Below are positions 1-5,970 of a stretch of 7,566 nucleotides of DNA, in pieces. The stretch comes from Nitrososphaerota archaeon (GTDB taxonomy: Archaea; Thermoproteota; Nitrososphaeria; Nitrososphaerales; CADDZS01). Location: positions 1 through 7,566 of the forward strand of contig DAHVAI010000281.1 of NCBI GenBank assembly GCA_027314685.1, written 5' to 3'. Position numbers and translations under genes: made by a program. The notes beneath the pieces are model-generated. The model searched no databases and had not been told where the DNA came from. It worked only from the letters and a program-made list of their open reading frames with translations. Positions within the stretch are counted from its first letter, which is position 1. Every line of letters starts with the position of its first letter.

Positions 1-2
1 CA

Positions 3-941
3 ATCCCTGACTTTGAAAAGCTCGGTCTTGAGCGGGTTAGAGCATTCTTCAAACTCTCGCGGTCGATCAAGGATGTTAAGCCGTTCTTTGGCGGATTGCA
101 CCAGAGTGCCGGTCTGAAGATATATGCAAGAATGATGGATCAACACATATTCGACTGTGAATTTGCAATACCCGCGGGATCGCTTCCCGAGCTCGAACGG
201 CTGTTTGAAAAGCTTGAACAGATGAAGCTCGTGGATGATGCTCGGCTGAAGCGCATCCTCTGGAAAAATGTGCCGACGTTCAAAAGTCAGTACTTTGATT
301 ATTCCAAAGGAGAATGGGACGTCGATTTCTCAAAACTGACCGGAGATCCAAAATCGATCCAAATCCCGACTAGGAGCAGACCCGCTCGCATAGACTACAA
401 GGATCTGCTCCTGATAAAGGAGCTAGAATTGAATCCTTGGATCAAGACCATAGACCTTTCAAGGAAAGTTGAACTTCAGGTTGGAGATGTCACCTACCAT
501 CTGAACAATCACGTGTTAGCTGACGGTCTGATCAAATCCTTCAGATTAAAGTGGGACGGAACGAAGGAAGCTTGGCTGAAACATTCTATCGTGCCCACGA
601 CTTATGTCTTCGATCACCTTTCGGATGAAGATGCGAGACATGCCATGTCGATACTGACATCTCTTCCGTTCATCTGGTCTCACCTGATGACTGAAGATGG
701 GACGTACCTTGCAGAAACGCTTATTCCGGTCCCCCAGTATTCGGAAGTAAGGCAGTATATTTCTAACCACCTCCGTGACGTCGACCTGAGCCCCTCCCAG
801 GTGCTCGAAAAGGACTGGTCTTGCCTTTCGACTTTTACGATTCCACGCCTGTTATTTGACAGGAATGAGGGCACCTGGAGTTTCAACGCAGATCACGCTC
901 TGGAATACACCCTGCAGATGATCAAGGTATACTCAAACTAA
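3..941 (+). CDS. AsnC/Lrp-like archaeal transcriptional regulator with central winged helix, 5' end missing
   Basis: The reading frame is open from the first complete codon at base 3, so the gene enters from the left edge; 312 residues are visible. Numbering residues from the TTG codon at base 96, an alpha/beta unit lies before about residue 80. A winged-helix segment follows at about 100-150, beginning IDYKDLLLIKELELNP, with a recognition-helix-like VTYHLNNHV. A second alpha/beta unit follows to the end. The two outer units look duplicated: each closes with a similar block, FDYSKGEWDVDF (67-78) and FDRNEGTWSFNA (254-265). Archaeal AsnC/Lrp-like proteins pair a winged helix with an ACT/RAM-type ligand domain, so a ligand-responsive DNA-binding role in the cytoplasm is inferred. 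The ligand and targets cannot be read. The next gene is convergent, so no operon partner is visible downstream. The true start lies outside the window. The family assignment is from sequence style, not a search. Confidence 0.8.
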   Translation: MPDFEKLGLERVRAFFKLSRSIKDVKPFFGGLHQSAGLKIYARMMDQHIFDCEFAIPAGSLPELERLFEKLEQMKLVDDARLKRILWKNVPTFKSQYFDYSKGEWDVDFSKLTGDPKSIQIPTRSRPARIDYKDLLLIKELELNPWIKTIDLSRKVELQVGDVTYHLNNHVLADGLIKSFRLKWDGTKEAWLKHSIVPTTYVFDHLSDEDARHAMSILTSLPFIWSHLMTEDGTYLAETLIPVPQYSEVRQYISNHLRDVDLSPSQVLEKDWSCLSTFTIPRLLFDRNEGTWSFNADHALEYTLQMIKVYSN

Positions 942-1048
942 TCAAATAAGCTCAATCCGAAGCCATTTCTTAAAACCTGACGCCAGTGAGACCACTGATT
1001 ATTTCGAGATGCACGGGTATTTCTATTCAGGCTATGACTTGTTTTGAA

Positions 1049-1055
1049 TTTTTTT
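1049..1055 (+). terminator. Oligo-T terminator after the regulator gene
   Basis: Seven consecutive T residues lie about 110 bases after the regulator's TAA stop, in the short gap between two convergent genes. Archaeal RNA polymerase stops at oligo-T tracts without needing a hairpin. A small inverted repeat, CAGTG-AGAC-CACTG (984-997), lies upstream and could add a stem. I see nothing else in the 942-1068 gap. Confidence 0.4.
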
Positions 1056-1068
1056 GGGCTAGCGAAAT

Positions 1069-2502
1069 CTAGACAAATCCGTTTTTCACCATGCTTTGGA
1101 TAATCCTATTCCCAAACCTCTTGCTGCGTAGCATGAGAAAAGAAAGCAGTACCATAAAGATTGAACCGGCGATCGCAAACGGCAGGAATATGGTCGAGGC
1201 CTCAAGCAGCACGATTGTAAGAAGCATAGGGAGGACCAGGATCATCTGTCTCAGATTAAACTGCCCCGGCATCATCATCTCTTCCTTGATTTGAAGTGGG
1301 CTAGTCAGTCCGGTGATGTAAACGACCAGAACCAAGGCTGAAGGCAGGATGAACGCGGTTCCTATCGCGGCAGACAGAGCTCCACTTACCCCGAAAAACG
1401 CGAGTACAACGTCTGCTGCGACAAAAGGTGACATGAGGACAAGGAGTGACAGCGCTTTTGCGACAATCAGTTTGCGCAGGTAATTGGTCGGACTCATCGA
1501 GGTAAACCCGAGCCACAAGCGCTCGTTTCCCAGAACTGACATTGACATGAAAACTATTGATATTGTGATGTAGACTGTGGCTACAATTATGATCGGGTTT
1601 GCAGTGATTGCGAAAAATGACTGTCCTATCTTGGTTCCAGGGCTGTAGCGATATATCGCAATAAAGTAGACCACTGCTAGTGCAATCGTGATAAGAGTTG
1701 CGCGGCTTAGGCTTATCCTGCCTGATCTGTATGCTCCGCCTCCGCCAGCCATGTTCATCCTACCCGAGAACTCTACAATCGAAAAGTTCTGAGAGTAAAT
1801 TGCGCTTGTCGCGCTCATCCCGACAAAACTTTTTCCCTTGCCCTTGATCTCTGTTGATGAACGTGAAATCATTGCCCTCATCAGGTCAAGCTCGACAGTC
1901 TCTAGTGAGCGAAGAGCTAAAGGAACCAGTATTGCAGCTAGAACGACTGCGGCTATCGATGCTTCCAATGCGTGGCCAGTGAATAGTGCGGATGGAGTGA
2001 ACGGGAAGCCCAGGAAAGCGGAAAGAGCTAGTGCGCCAAACCCTATGATGATAAGAATCCTTTTACTGGTGCTTTGCGCGTAAGAGACCGGTCCGAGACT
2101 AGTAGCCAAAAGGCTCAACGATGCAAAAACGACAATCGTCTCTACAAGAGAAGCGGCGCTGCCGTGCAGTGGCAGGTCGTAGCCCAGTACAAAGAAACCT
2201 ACTATTCCAAAACTGAGAAACTGCGCGATGAACAGGCTCAAAGTTAGGTCGCGCCTGCTGACCGGTAGCGTAAACAGATAATCCCTGTCAGATTTTAGGA
2301 CTATCAATCCGCCGTTCACGACCGGTATTACCAGCATAAAGGCAGTCAATCCGACGCCGGTGTACGTCTGCTCAGGGCTGATGCTCCCAGAAGGTATCAC
2401 AGAGGATAACCAAATTACGTAGATTGCAAACAGCGGGAGAAATACTAAGAGAGGTCTTGAGAACCTCGTCACGAGCACGAACTTTAGCAGCTTAAGCAAC
2501 AC
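1069..2502 (-). CDS. ABC-2 type exporter permease, about 12 membrane segments
   Basis: A 477-residue, very hydrophobic protein that would form the membrane channel for the ATPase encoded just upstream. I count about twelve helices, near residues 17-36, 48-68, 86-107, 118-138, 148-165, 181-198, 267-284, 301-321, 345-368, 376-397, 418-437 and 440-458. A hydrophilic stretch (about 199-265), including [14 protein letters not shown], separates two halves of six helices. [16 protein letters not shown] (71-86) is the cytoplasmic coupling motif common in ABC-2 type permeases. A related block, [19 protein letters not shown] (326-344), occurs in the second half, which suggests an ancient duplication. 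The start is GTG at 2502, overlapping the ATPase gene by 11 bases, with GAGG 10 bases upstream; this points to coupled translation. TTG at 2499 is an alternative. The substrate cannot be inferred. Confidence 0.88.
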   Translation of the reverse strand: MLLKLLKFVLVTRFSRPLLVFLPLFAIYVIWLSSVIPSGSISPEQTYTGVGLTAFMLVIPVVNGGLIVLKSDRDYLFTLPVSRRDLTLSLFIAQFLSFGIVGFFVLGYDLPLHGSAASLVETIVVFASLSLLATSLGPVSYAQSTSKRILIIIGFGALALSAFLGFPFTPSALFTGHALEASIAAVVLAAILVPLALRSLETVELDLMRAMISRSSTEIKGKGKSFVGMSATSAIYSQNFSIVEFSGRMNMAGGGGAYRSGRISLSRATLITIALAVVYFIAIYRYSPGTKIGQSFFAITANPIIIVATVYITISIVFMSMSVLGNERLWLGFTSMSPTNYLRKLIVAKALSLLVLMSPFVAADVVLAFFGVSGALSAAIGTAFILPSALVLVVYITGLTSPLQIKEEMMMPGQFNLRQMILVLPMLLTIVLLEASTIFLPFAIAGSIFMVLLSFLMLRSKRFGNRIIQSMVKNGFV

Positions 2503-3241
2503 GCGTGAGCATCCTCGCCACTATCTTCTCGACTGGTTCGTTCTCGGCGCCCAGTTTCTTTAGATCTGAAATCACTCCGGTCCAGACAACCGCACCGCGG
2601 GAAATTATGATGACGTGATCTGTCAGCCTGCCTGCTACAGACATAATGTGGGTCGAGACAAGCTGGGTCGAGGCCTTTTCGTCGTTCAACATCGAGATTA
2701 CGTTTTCCTGCGTAGGAATGTCGAGATAGTTTAGCGGTTCATCAAGTAAGAGTATTCTCGGCGAGTGTATTATTGAAAGCGAGAGTGCAAGTTTCTGTGC
2801 GTTTCCACGTGACAGCCTTCCCACTTTGGCGCGCTCGTATTCGCGAAAAGTGAGCGTGTCTAGCAAAAAATCTACCCTTTCTCTCAGGTTTCCAACTTCT
2901 CTTAGGGCGCCGACATATTCGAGGTTTTCACGGACGGAAAGTGTGCGATACGGCGATGCGTCCTCTGGCAGGTAACCCAGAATTTTCCTTGCATCTGTTG
3001 AGGAAGGATCGATCCCTCCGACCTTGACTTCTCCTCGGTCCGGCCTTAGCAGACCAACCAGTAGCTTTAGGGTCGTGGACTTGCCTGCACCGTTTGGACC
3101 GAGAAGTGCGCACTTTTCACCCGAAGTCAGTCGAAAGCTCAGCCCTTTAAGAGCGGCTACTGGACCATAGGATTTGTCAACGCCGTTTACTTCAATTGAG
3201 GTGTCGGTGATTTCACTTTCAGAGATGGCTGAACGATTCAT
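2492..3241 (-). CDS. ABC transporter ATP-binding protein, ABC-2/exporter type
   Basis: A 249-residue nucleotide-binding subunit with all the expected motifs: A-loop Tyr25 (DKSYG), Walker [10 protein letters not shown] (48-56), Q-loop region GYLPED (89-94), signature LSRGN (143-147), Walker B ILLLDEP (163-169) with the catalytic Glu, D-loop LNYLD (170-174) and H-loop His198 (STHIM). The Q-loop position carries Glu in place of Gln, which is frequent in ABC-2 type exporters and not a defect. The protein would hydrolyse ATP at the cytoplasmic face to drive the permease encoded directly downstream with an 11-base overlap. No substrate-binding protein gene is present, which fits an exporter. The start ATG at 3241 gives a normal length, with about 15 extra residues before the first strand ([11 protein letters not shown]). 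Confidence 0.97.
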   Translation of the reverse strand: MNRSAISESEITDTSIEVNGVDKSYGPVAALKGLSFRLTSGEKCALLGPNGAGKSTTLKLLVGLLRPDRGEVKVGGIDPSSTDARKILGYLPEDASPYRTLSVRENLEYVGALREVGNLRERVDFLLDTLTFREYERAKVGRLSRGNAQKLALSLSIIHSPRILLLDEPLNYLDIPTQENVISMLNDEKASTQLVSTHIMSVAGRLTDHVIIISRGAVVWTGVISDLKKLGAENEPVEKIVARMLTRVA

Positions 3242-3274
3242 GACTCTTTGCCTAACAGATTCGCGTCAAACCGT

Positions 3275-3283
3275 CTAAAAAGG
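3275..3283 (-). promoter_or_regulatory. Possible TATA box of the ABC operon
   Basis: Read on the minus strand, CCTTTTTAG lies 34-42 bases before the ATPase ATG. A transcription start about 25 bases downstream would give a short leader of roughly 10-15 bases, normal for archaea. The match to a TATA consensus is only partial. A TGCAA-containing half site like those in the twin palindromes occurs further upstream (AATGCAAGT, 3314-3322). Confidence 0.3.
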
Positions 3284-3332
3284 AATTCATAAGAGTCCGA
3301 AAGATTTGATCTTACTTGCATTCGTGCCGTTT

Positions 3333-3449
3333 CGAGCTGTTGTAAGCTCGTTCAATAGCGAAACTAGCTGATACGCGCTTTTCCTTGGGGCGAAATAGCT
3401 CTGATTTGTTGGAACAATACGTTCCTAGCTGCTCTAGCTTTAGAGAGCT
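3333..3449. repeat. Cluster of three short perfect or near-perfect hairpins
   Basis: Within 120 non-coding bases there are three inverted repeats: CGAGCT-gttgta-AGCTCG (3333-3350), GGAAC-aatac-GTTCC (3411-3425) and AGCT(g)CTCTA-gctt-TAGAGAGCT (3427-3449, nine pairs with one bulged G). No open frame of interest crosses them. They could be a structured RNA or the remains of a mobile element end. I cannot decide, and the shorter two could be chance. Confidence 0.3.
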
Positions 3450-3484
3450 TGAAACTCATTGTTCTGATCGAATATGATTTTTGC

Positions 3485-3496
3485 GCGCGGCCGCGC
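3485..3496. repeat. GC-only 12-base perfect palindrome
   Basis: GCGCGGCCGCGC reads the same on both strands and stands out in an AT-rich intergenic region just after a T-run. It lies 14 bases before the TATA-like sequence at 3510-3514. It may be a protein-binding site or a strong small cruciform. No function can be assigned. Confidence 0.4.
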
Positions 3497-3509
3497 ACTT
3501 GCGATCAAC

Positions 3510-3577
3510 TATAAGGGGTCTACGAGGAACCAATGCAAGAATTGCATATCTCCAATATGGAAGCTGCAATACTTGCA
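3510..3577 (+). promoter_or_regulatory. TATA-like box followed by two phased palindromic operator-like sites
   Basis: A TATAA (3510-3514) is followed by two copies of the dyad TGCAA-NNN-TTGCA, at 3534-3546 (spacer GAA) and 3565-3577 (spacer TAC). Their centres are 31 bases apart, close to three turns of DNA, so both would face the same side of the helix. Together they also form a 15-base inverted repeat, 3532-3546 against 3565-3579, with a single mismatch. A start about 25 bases after the TATA box would fall in the first site, the usual geometry for repression by a dimeric or tetrameric regulator such as an Lrp/AsnC protein. The binding protein is not known. Downstream lies only a damaged regulator-like reading frame. 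Confidence 0.42.
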
Positions 3578-3737
3578 TTATCCATTGCCATTACAAGTAT
3601 CTAAGGCCTGAGTGAATAGGCCTGGATGTTAGAGCGCGGTTTCGATACTCCACCACGACGACTCGCTCAGTTTCCATGATTTTCTCTGGTCTAATCCGAG
3701 CTGGCTTGTAGAAAAGAAACGCTGAAACGACCGATAG

Positions 3738-4037
3738 AAGTTTCGTCAGCGGATTTATGACGCAACCTGCCTGCTCTATCAAAGGAATTGGTATGAAATT
3801 GCCAATGACTATCCTGTATTCACAGCTGCGCCAAAACTTTGGAAAGCCAAGCACCACCCTGCTGTCTCCATTTTTGCTTATCATATTCAATTGGATGGCT
3901 CCAGATTCGTCAGAGACAACGGTATTTTGCTCAACCTCATGGAAGAAGTAAAGGCCATGAATGGAGTCAGGGACGTAATCTGGACTTTAGTCGCAACCAT
4001 AGGAAGGAAGAGCTCTCCGAATCACATTACAATTTAG
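3738..4037 (+). pseudogene. Remnant of a small regulator-like alpha/beta domain protein, no start codon
   Basis: One frame is open from just after a TAG (3735) to a TAG at 4035. It reads like a real protein: a stretch ending NWYEIANDYPVFTAAPKLWK, then HHPAVSIFAYHIQLDG, then MEEVKAMNGVRDVIWT and IGRKSS. The alternating strands and helices, and the end 'helix, GVRDVIW strand', resemble the ACT/RAM-type ligand domains of archaeal AsnC/Lrp-like regulators. No ATG or GTG occurs in frame before the Met at 3939, which would leave only 32 residues, and a further stop lies upstream. I therefore call it a 5'-truncated or frameshifted remnant. A start at one of the in-frame TTG codons (3891, 3927) is possible but would cut into the domain. 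The family link is an impression, not a search result. Confidence 0.4.
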
Positions 4038-4174
4038 GTTTGGCTAGATAATATAGTTCAAAAGGAATACAGCCGCGCCCTAAATTGTCGCTGGAATCAA
4101 TACAACTTTGTTTGCATTTATGACATAGTCTTTTAATTCTTTGAAATCGGGTTTATTAGCTTCGACGCAACTAT

Positions 4175-4381
4175 CTATCTTTCCAGTTTTGGGTCGCCGA
4201 CTCTCTCGAGCTCGCTTTCGGCGGCGTCGTACTGAGAAGTAAGCTCGCCTATTGGATGGACGCGCTCAAAAGGTCGGCCTAGTCCGTCTCGCTTCTTGCT
4301 TTCTCTCCCCTTCGCCATTTCCTTTCGGTTAGCCATGTCGATCTTCCCGGCGAGTTTTGTTCTAGGGCGCTTGTTCTTCAT
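4175..4381 (-). CDS. Small basic hydrophilic protein of unknown function, 68 residues
   Basis: I do not recognise the family. The protein has a strongly basic N-terminal half (MKNKRPRTKLAGKIDM and KGRESKKRDGLGRPFER) and an acidic C-terminal part (QYDAAESELERVGDPKLER). It has no membrane segment, no cysteine and no signal peptide, so it is cytoplasmic and may be partly disordered or bind nucleic acid; that last point is inference. It lies 81 bases downstream of the 98-residue hydrophilic protein gene on the same strand, with a T-rich stretch between, so it may have its own promoter. A TATA-like AAAATATG lies about 16 bases before the ATG, closer than usual. No Shine-Dalgarno sequence is visible, which is common in archaea with leaderless messages. 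The opposite strand has no better frame here. Confidence 0.5.
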   Translation of the reverse strand: MKNKRPRTKLAGKIDMANRKEMAKGRESKKRDGLGRPFERVHPIGELTSQYDAAESELERVGDPKLER

Positions 4382-4436
4382 GGTTAGTCACATATTTTAC
4401 TTGACTGACTTGAATACTGTTCGATTAGCAATTAAC

Positions 4437-4450
4437 AAAAAGGAAAGAGG
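4437..4450 (-). terminator. Possible T-rich terminator after the 98-residue gene
   Basis: Read on the minus strand, just after the TAG of the 98-residue gene comes CCCCTCTTTCCTTTTTG. The U-rich run of the transcript, without a hairpin, suits archaeal termination and would separate the two small genes. The run is only five T residues, so read-through is possible. Confidence 0.28.
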
Positions 4451-4462
4451 GGTTTGAACGTT

Positions 4463-4759
4463 CTAGTATGTTGTTGCAGGAACCTCTTCCGTATTCTTGT
4501 CGTCTCTTTCTTCAATGGTAGTGGTGACTGTCCTTTTCTTGTTCGCCGCGAATTCCTCCTCACTTCCCATGTATGTTTTTGGGCGATCTTGTCGATTTTC
4601 TTTTTCATTCATCTTGCCGACTTTTTCTTCAGTCTTTCCGTATTCTTTCTCCGACCTGCCGTCCATTTCGCGGTTCTTATCTTGATAGTCTTTGCCAATC
4701 TTTTCCTCAGCTTTTCCGTGTTCTTTTCTTTCCTTGCCTTCAATTCTTTCATTTGACAT
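4463..4759 (-). CDS. CsbD-like very hydrophilic stress protein, 98 residues
   Basis: The protein is almost entirely charged and polar, with no membrane segment and no cysteine. It opens MSNERIEGKERKEHGKAEEK, in the manner of CsbD stress proteins, where an 'RIEG' start is followed by repeated K-x-x-G-K / E-K-x-G-K turns. A 13-residue unit appears twice: RKEHGKAEEKIGK (11-23) and EKEYGKTEEKVGK (37-49), 26 residues apart. The C-terminal third (TVTTTIEERDDKNTEE) differs from classical CsbD and is unexplained. CsbD proteins accumulate under general stress and their biochemical role is not known. The start ATG at 4759 is inside a set of inverted repeats (4747-4801), with GAGGU about 15 bases upstream. 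Other hydrophilic, LEA-like proteins could look similar, so the name is tentative; that the gene is real is more certain. Confidence 0.65.
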   Translation of the reverse strand: MSNERIEGKERKEHGKAEEKIGKDYQDKNREMDGRSEKEYGKTEEKVGKMNEKENRQDRPKTYMGSEEEFAANKKRTVTTTIEERDDKNTEEVPATTY

Positions 4760-4801
4760 TTTCGATTTACTCTACCTCAAATGGTAGAAAGTCAAATGAA
4801 A
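4747..4801 (-). promoter_or_regulatory. Nested inverted repeats over the start codon of the 98-residue gene
   Basis: TTTCATTTGAC (4747-4757) and GTCAAATGAAA (4791-4801) are a perfect 11-base inverted repeat. The loop holds a second one, CTACC-tcaaat-GGTAG (4772-4787). In the minus-strand transcript the outer 3' arm begins with the G of the AUG and covers codons 2-4. The inner stem contains part of the GAGGU ribosome-site candidate. The inner loop carries another CAUUUGA, which could pair with the same codons in place of the distal arm. This could be a translational switch or thermosensor, or a dyad operator in DNA. It only works as RNA if transcription starts upstream of 4801. Confidence 0.42.
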
Positions 4802-4925
4802 CTTTGCCTTCCAAATAATTCCCAATAACTTGGCAAATGTCCTCCAGGCGTCTCAGTATCGACCAAAAATGTGGAAATTCGTCCCTGGTTTGAACAAGCA
4901 CTCCAAGGATTTAGACATATCTCTG

Positions 4926-5230
4926 CGACTATTGCTCGTTGAAGGAAAGGGGCTGGGATTGAAGATGGGTAAGAAAGACTCGATTGCAATTGATGAGCGT
5001 CACAAGACAAGACTTCTATGACAGGAGTGTTTGCTGGGGGAGACGTGACAACTGGAGAGACACTTGTAGTGAGGTCGATGGGGTCGGGAAGAGACGCGGC
5101 ACAATACGGGTGCATGAATATCTAATGAATTTGGAGGACAAGCACGTGTCACTTTTATGAGCGGTACTATCTCGAAGGATCACGCGAACTCTTGATGGAA
5201 GGCAAAGAAGGCGGGCCTCCTCCACCATAG
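4926..5230 (+). pseudogene. C-terminal remnant of a GltD-type FAD/NAD(P) oxidoreductase, at least three frameshifts
   Basis: Joined across frames, the region rebuilds a normal oxidoreductase end. One frame gives VEGKGLGLKMGKKDSIAIDE and RHK. The next gives TSMTGVFAGGDVTTGETLVV and RSMGSGRDAAQ, the third VHEYLMNLEDKHVSL, and the last YERYYLEGSRELLMEGKEGG, ending at TAG (5228-5230). 'GVFAGGDV..G..LVV..M.SGR.AA' is the C-terminal FAD-binding motif of the glutamate synthase small-chain (GltD) family. The first break is a tandem copy of ACAAG at 5002-5011: removing five bases restores the frame. The second is near 5105-5110 (one base lost). The third is an extra T in TTTT at 5153-5156. The N-terminal FAD and NAD(P) domains are absent; the divergent 98-residue gene lies where they would be. 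A frame at 4844-4942 (containing EIRPWFEQALQGFRH) may be another piece but is unassigned. From 5231 to 5450 I see only a 28-codon open piece. Confidence 0.78.
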
Positions 5231-5450
5231 TCTGCCTGCAGAGACTCTTCGAGTGTCAAGATGATTAGCGGTTGCTAGTGAAGGATTCCGGAAAGCGCCC
5301 CACTCTACTGTCTTGAACGTCGTGTTTGTCGTTGATGGTAAGCGTTCCTGATTGTCTCAGATATGGAGCAACAAATTCAGGTCCATGTATACATTTGGAC
5401 AGTGATATTTTATGTGAGATGCGAGTTTCCTCAAGATTAAATCAAAATGA

Positions 5451-5937
5451 CGGAATGCATTAGGTTCCCAATCGGGAAAAAGTCACGTTCTCTCACCTGA
5501 GCAAGCCCTCGAAAGTTGGCTTGCACGTGATGTGTCTAGTTCGAAGGTTGTCATGGAGATTATTTCAGCCATAATCGGTGGGTTGGGAGCCTTCACATTT
5601 CAACCTTGAATGTTCATAGCAATGGTCAAACTGATTGGCAGCTCTCCGCAGAGTAAAGGTCATTCCTAACCCGTCTCTCTTTGTGTATTCAACTGATGTA
5701 TTGGAACTAGATATCGCTTGGTCTAATCTTTGGATTCGTTCGAAAAATAACATGCAAAGCTTCCTTTTATGTTAGTCTACTTACTGGTCAGTTCCCGAGG
5801 GCGGCTATTATGGTCCTAGTTCAATCGACATTGGGACTGGAATTGTGTATGCAACCGTCTGTATTTCTGCTATTCTCCTACCTGTTTTTTTTGTTTCATA
5901 TCTGGAAAAGACAATTTTTGGTACCACGGGATTCTAA
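5451..5937 (+). pseudogene. Probable remnant of a two-helix membrane protein
   Basis: Two protein-like open pieces follow each other on the plus strand. The first (5451-5609) contains LSPEQALESWLARDVSSSK and then a hydrophobic helix VVMEIISAIIGGLGAFTF, ending at TGA. The second is in another frame (5635-5937). It contains FVYSTDVLELDIAWSNLWIR, an in-frame TAG at 5773, then WSVPEGGYYGPSSIDIG and a helix GIVYATVCISAILLPVFFV before TAA. Neither has a convincing start codon. Read together they suggest a protein with a helix at each end and a polar loop between them, now broken by a frameshift near 5610-5640 and a nonsense codon. The family is not recognised. A 62-codon minus-strand frame (5565-5753) overlaps and cannot be fully excluded, so confidence is low. 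Confidence 0.32.
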
Positions 5938-5970
5938 CTGTGGGCTACGCAGGTTCAAGTGAAAAGCAAG

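Noticed and set aside
3533..3604. 23-codon frame with a GAGG site (MQELHISNMEAAILALSIAI...)
   Set aside because: The Shine-Dalgarno spacing is good, but the frame is very short, the TATA box would start transcription after the ATG, and the twin palindromes explain much of the sequence.
3604..3623. Two AGGCCT palindromes eight bases apart
   Set aside because: Six-base palindromes are common by chance and no other element supports a function.
3591..3890. 99-residue minus-strand frame
   Set aside because: It lies opposite the more protein-like plus-strand regulator remnant and shows no recognisable domain or promoter.
4454..4818. Three Phe/Ser/Leu-rich plus-strand frames looking like membrane proteins
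   Set aside because: They are antisense shadows of the Lys/Glu-rich 98-residue gene; GAA and AAG codons read backwards as TTC and CTT.
4792..5115. 107-residue minus-strand frame rich in Pro and Ser
   Set aside because: It is antisense to the GltD-type remnant, whose motif-rich translation accounts for the sequence.
5924..5960. tRNA-Arg(TCT)-like fragment: CCACGG/CTGTGG stem around GATTCTAA followed by GCAGGTTCAAGT
   Set aside because: The T-stem has no 3' half, no acceptor stem or regular D-arm fits, the loop is one base too long, and the stretch overlaps the end of a protein-like frame. Similarity to a tRNA middle section is probably chance.
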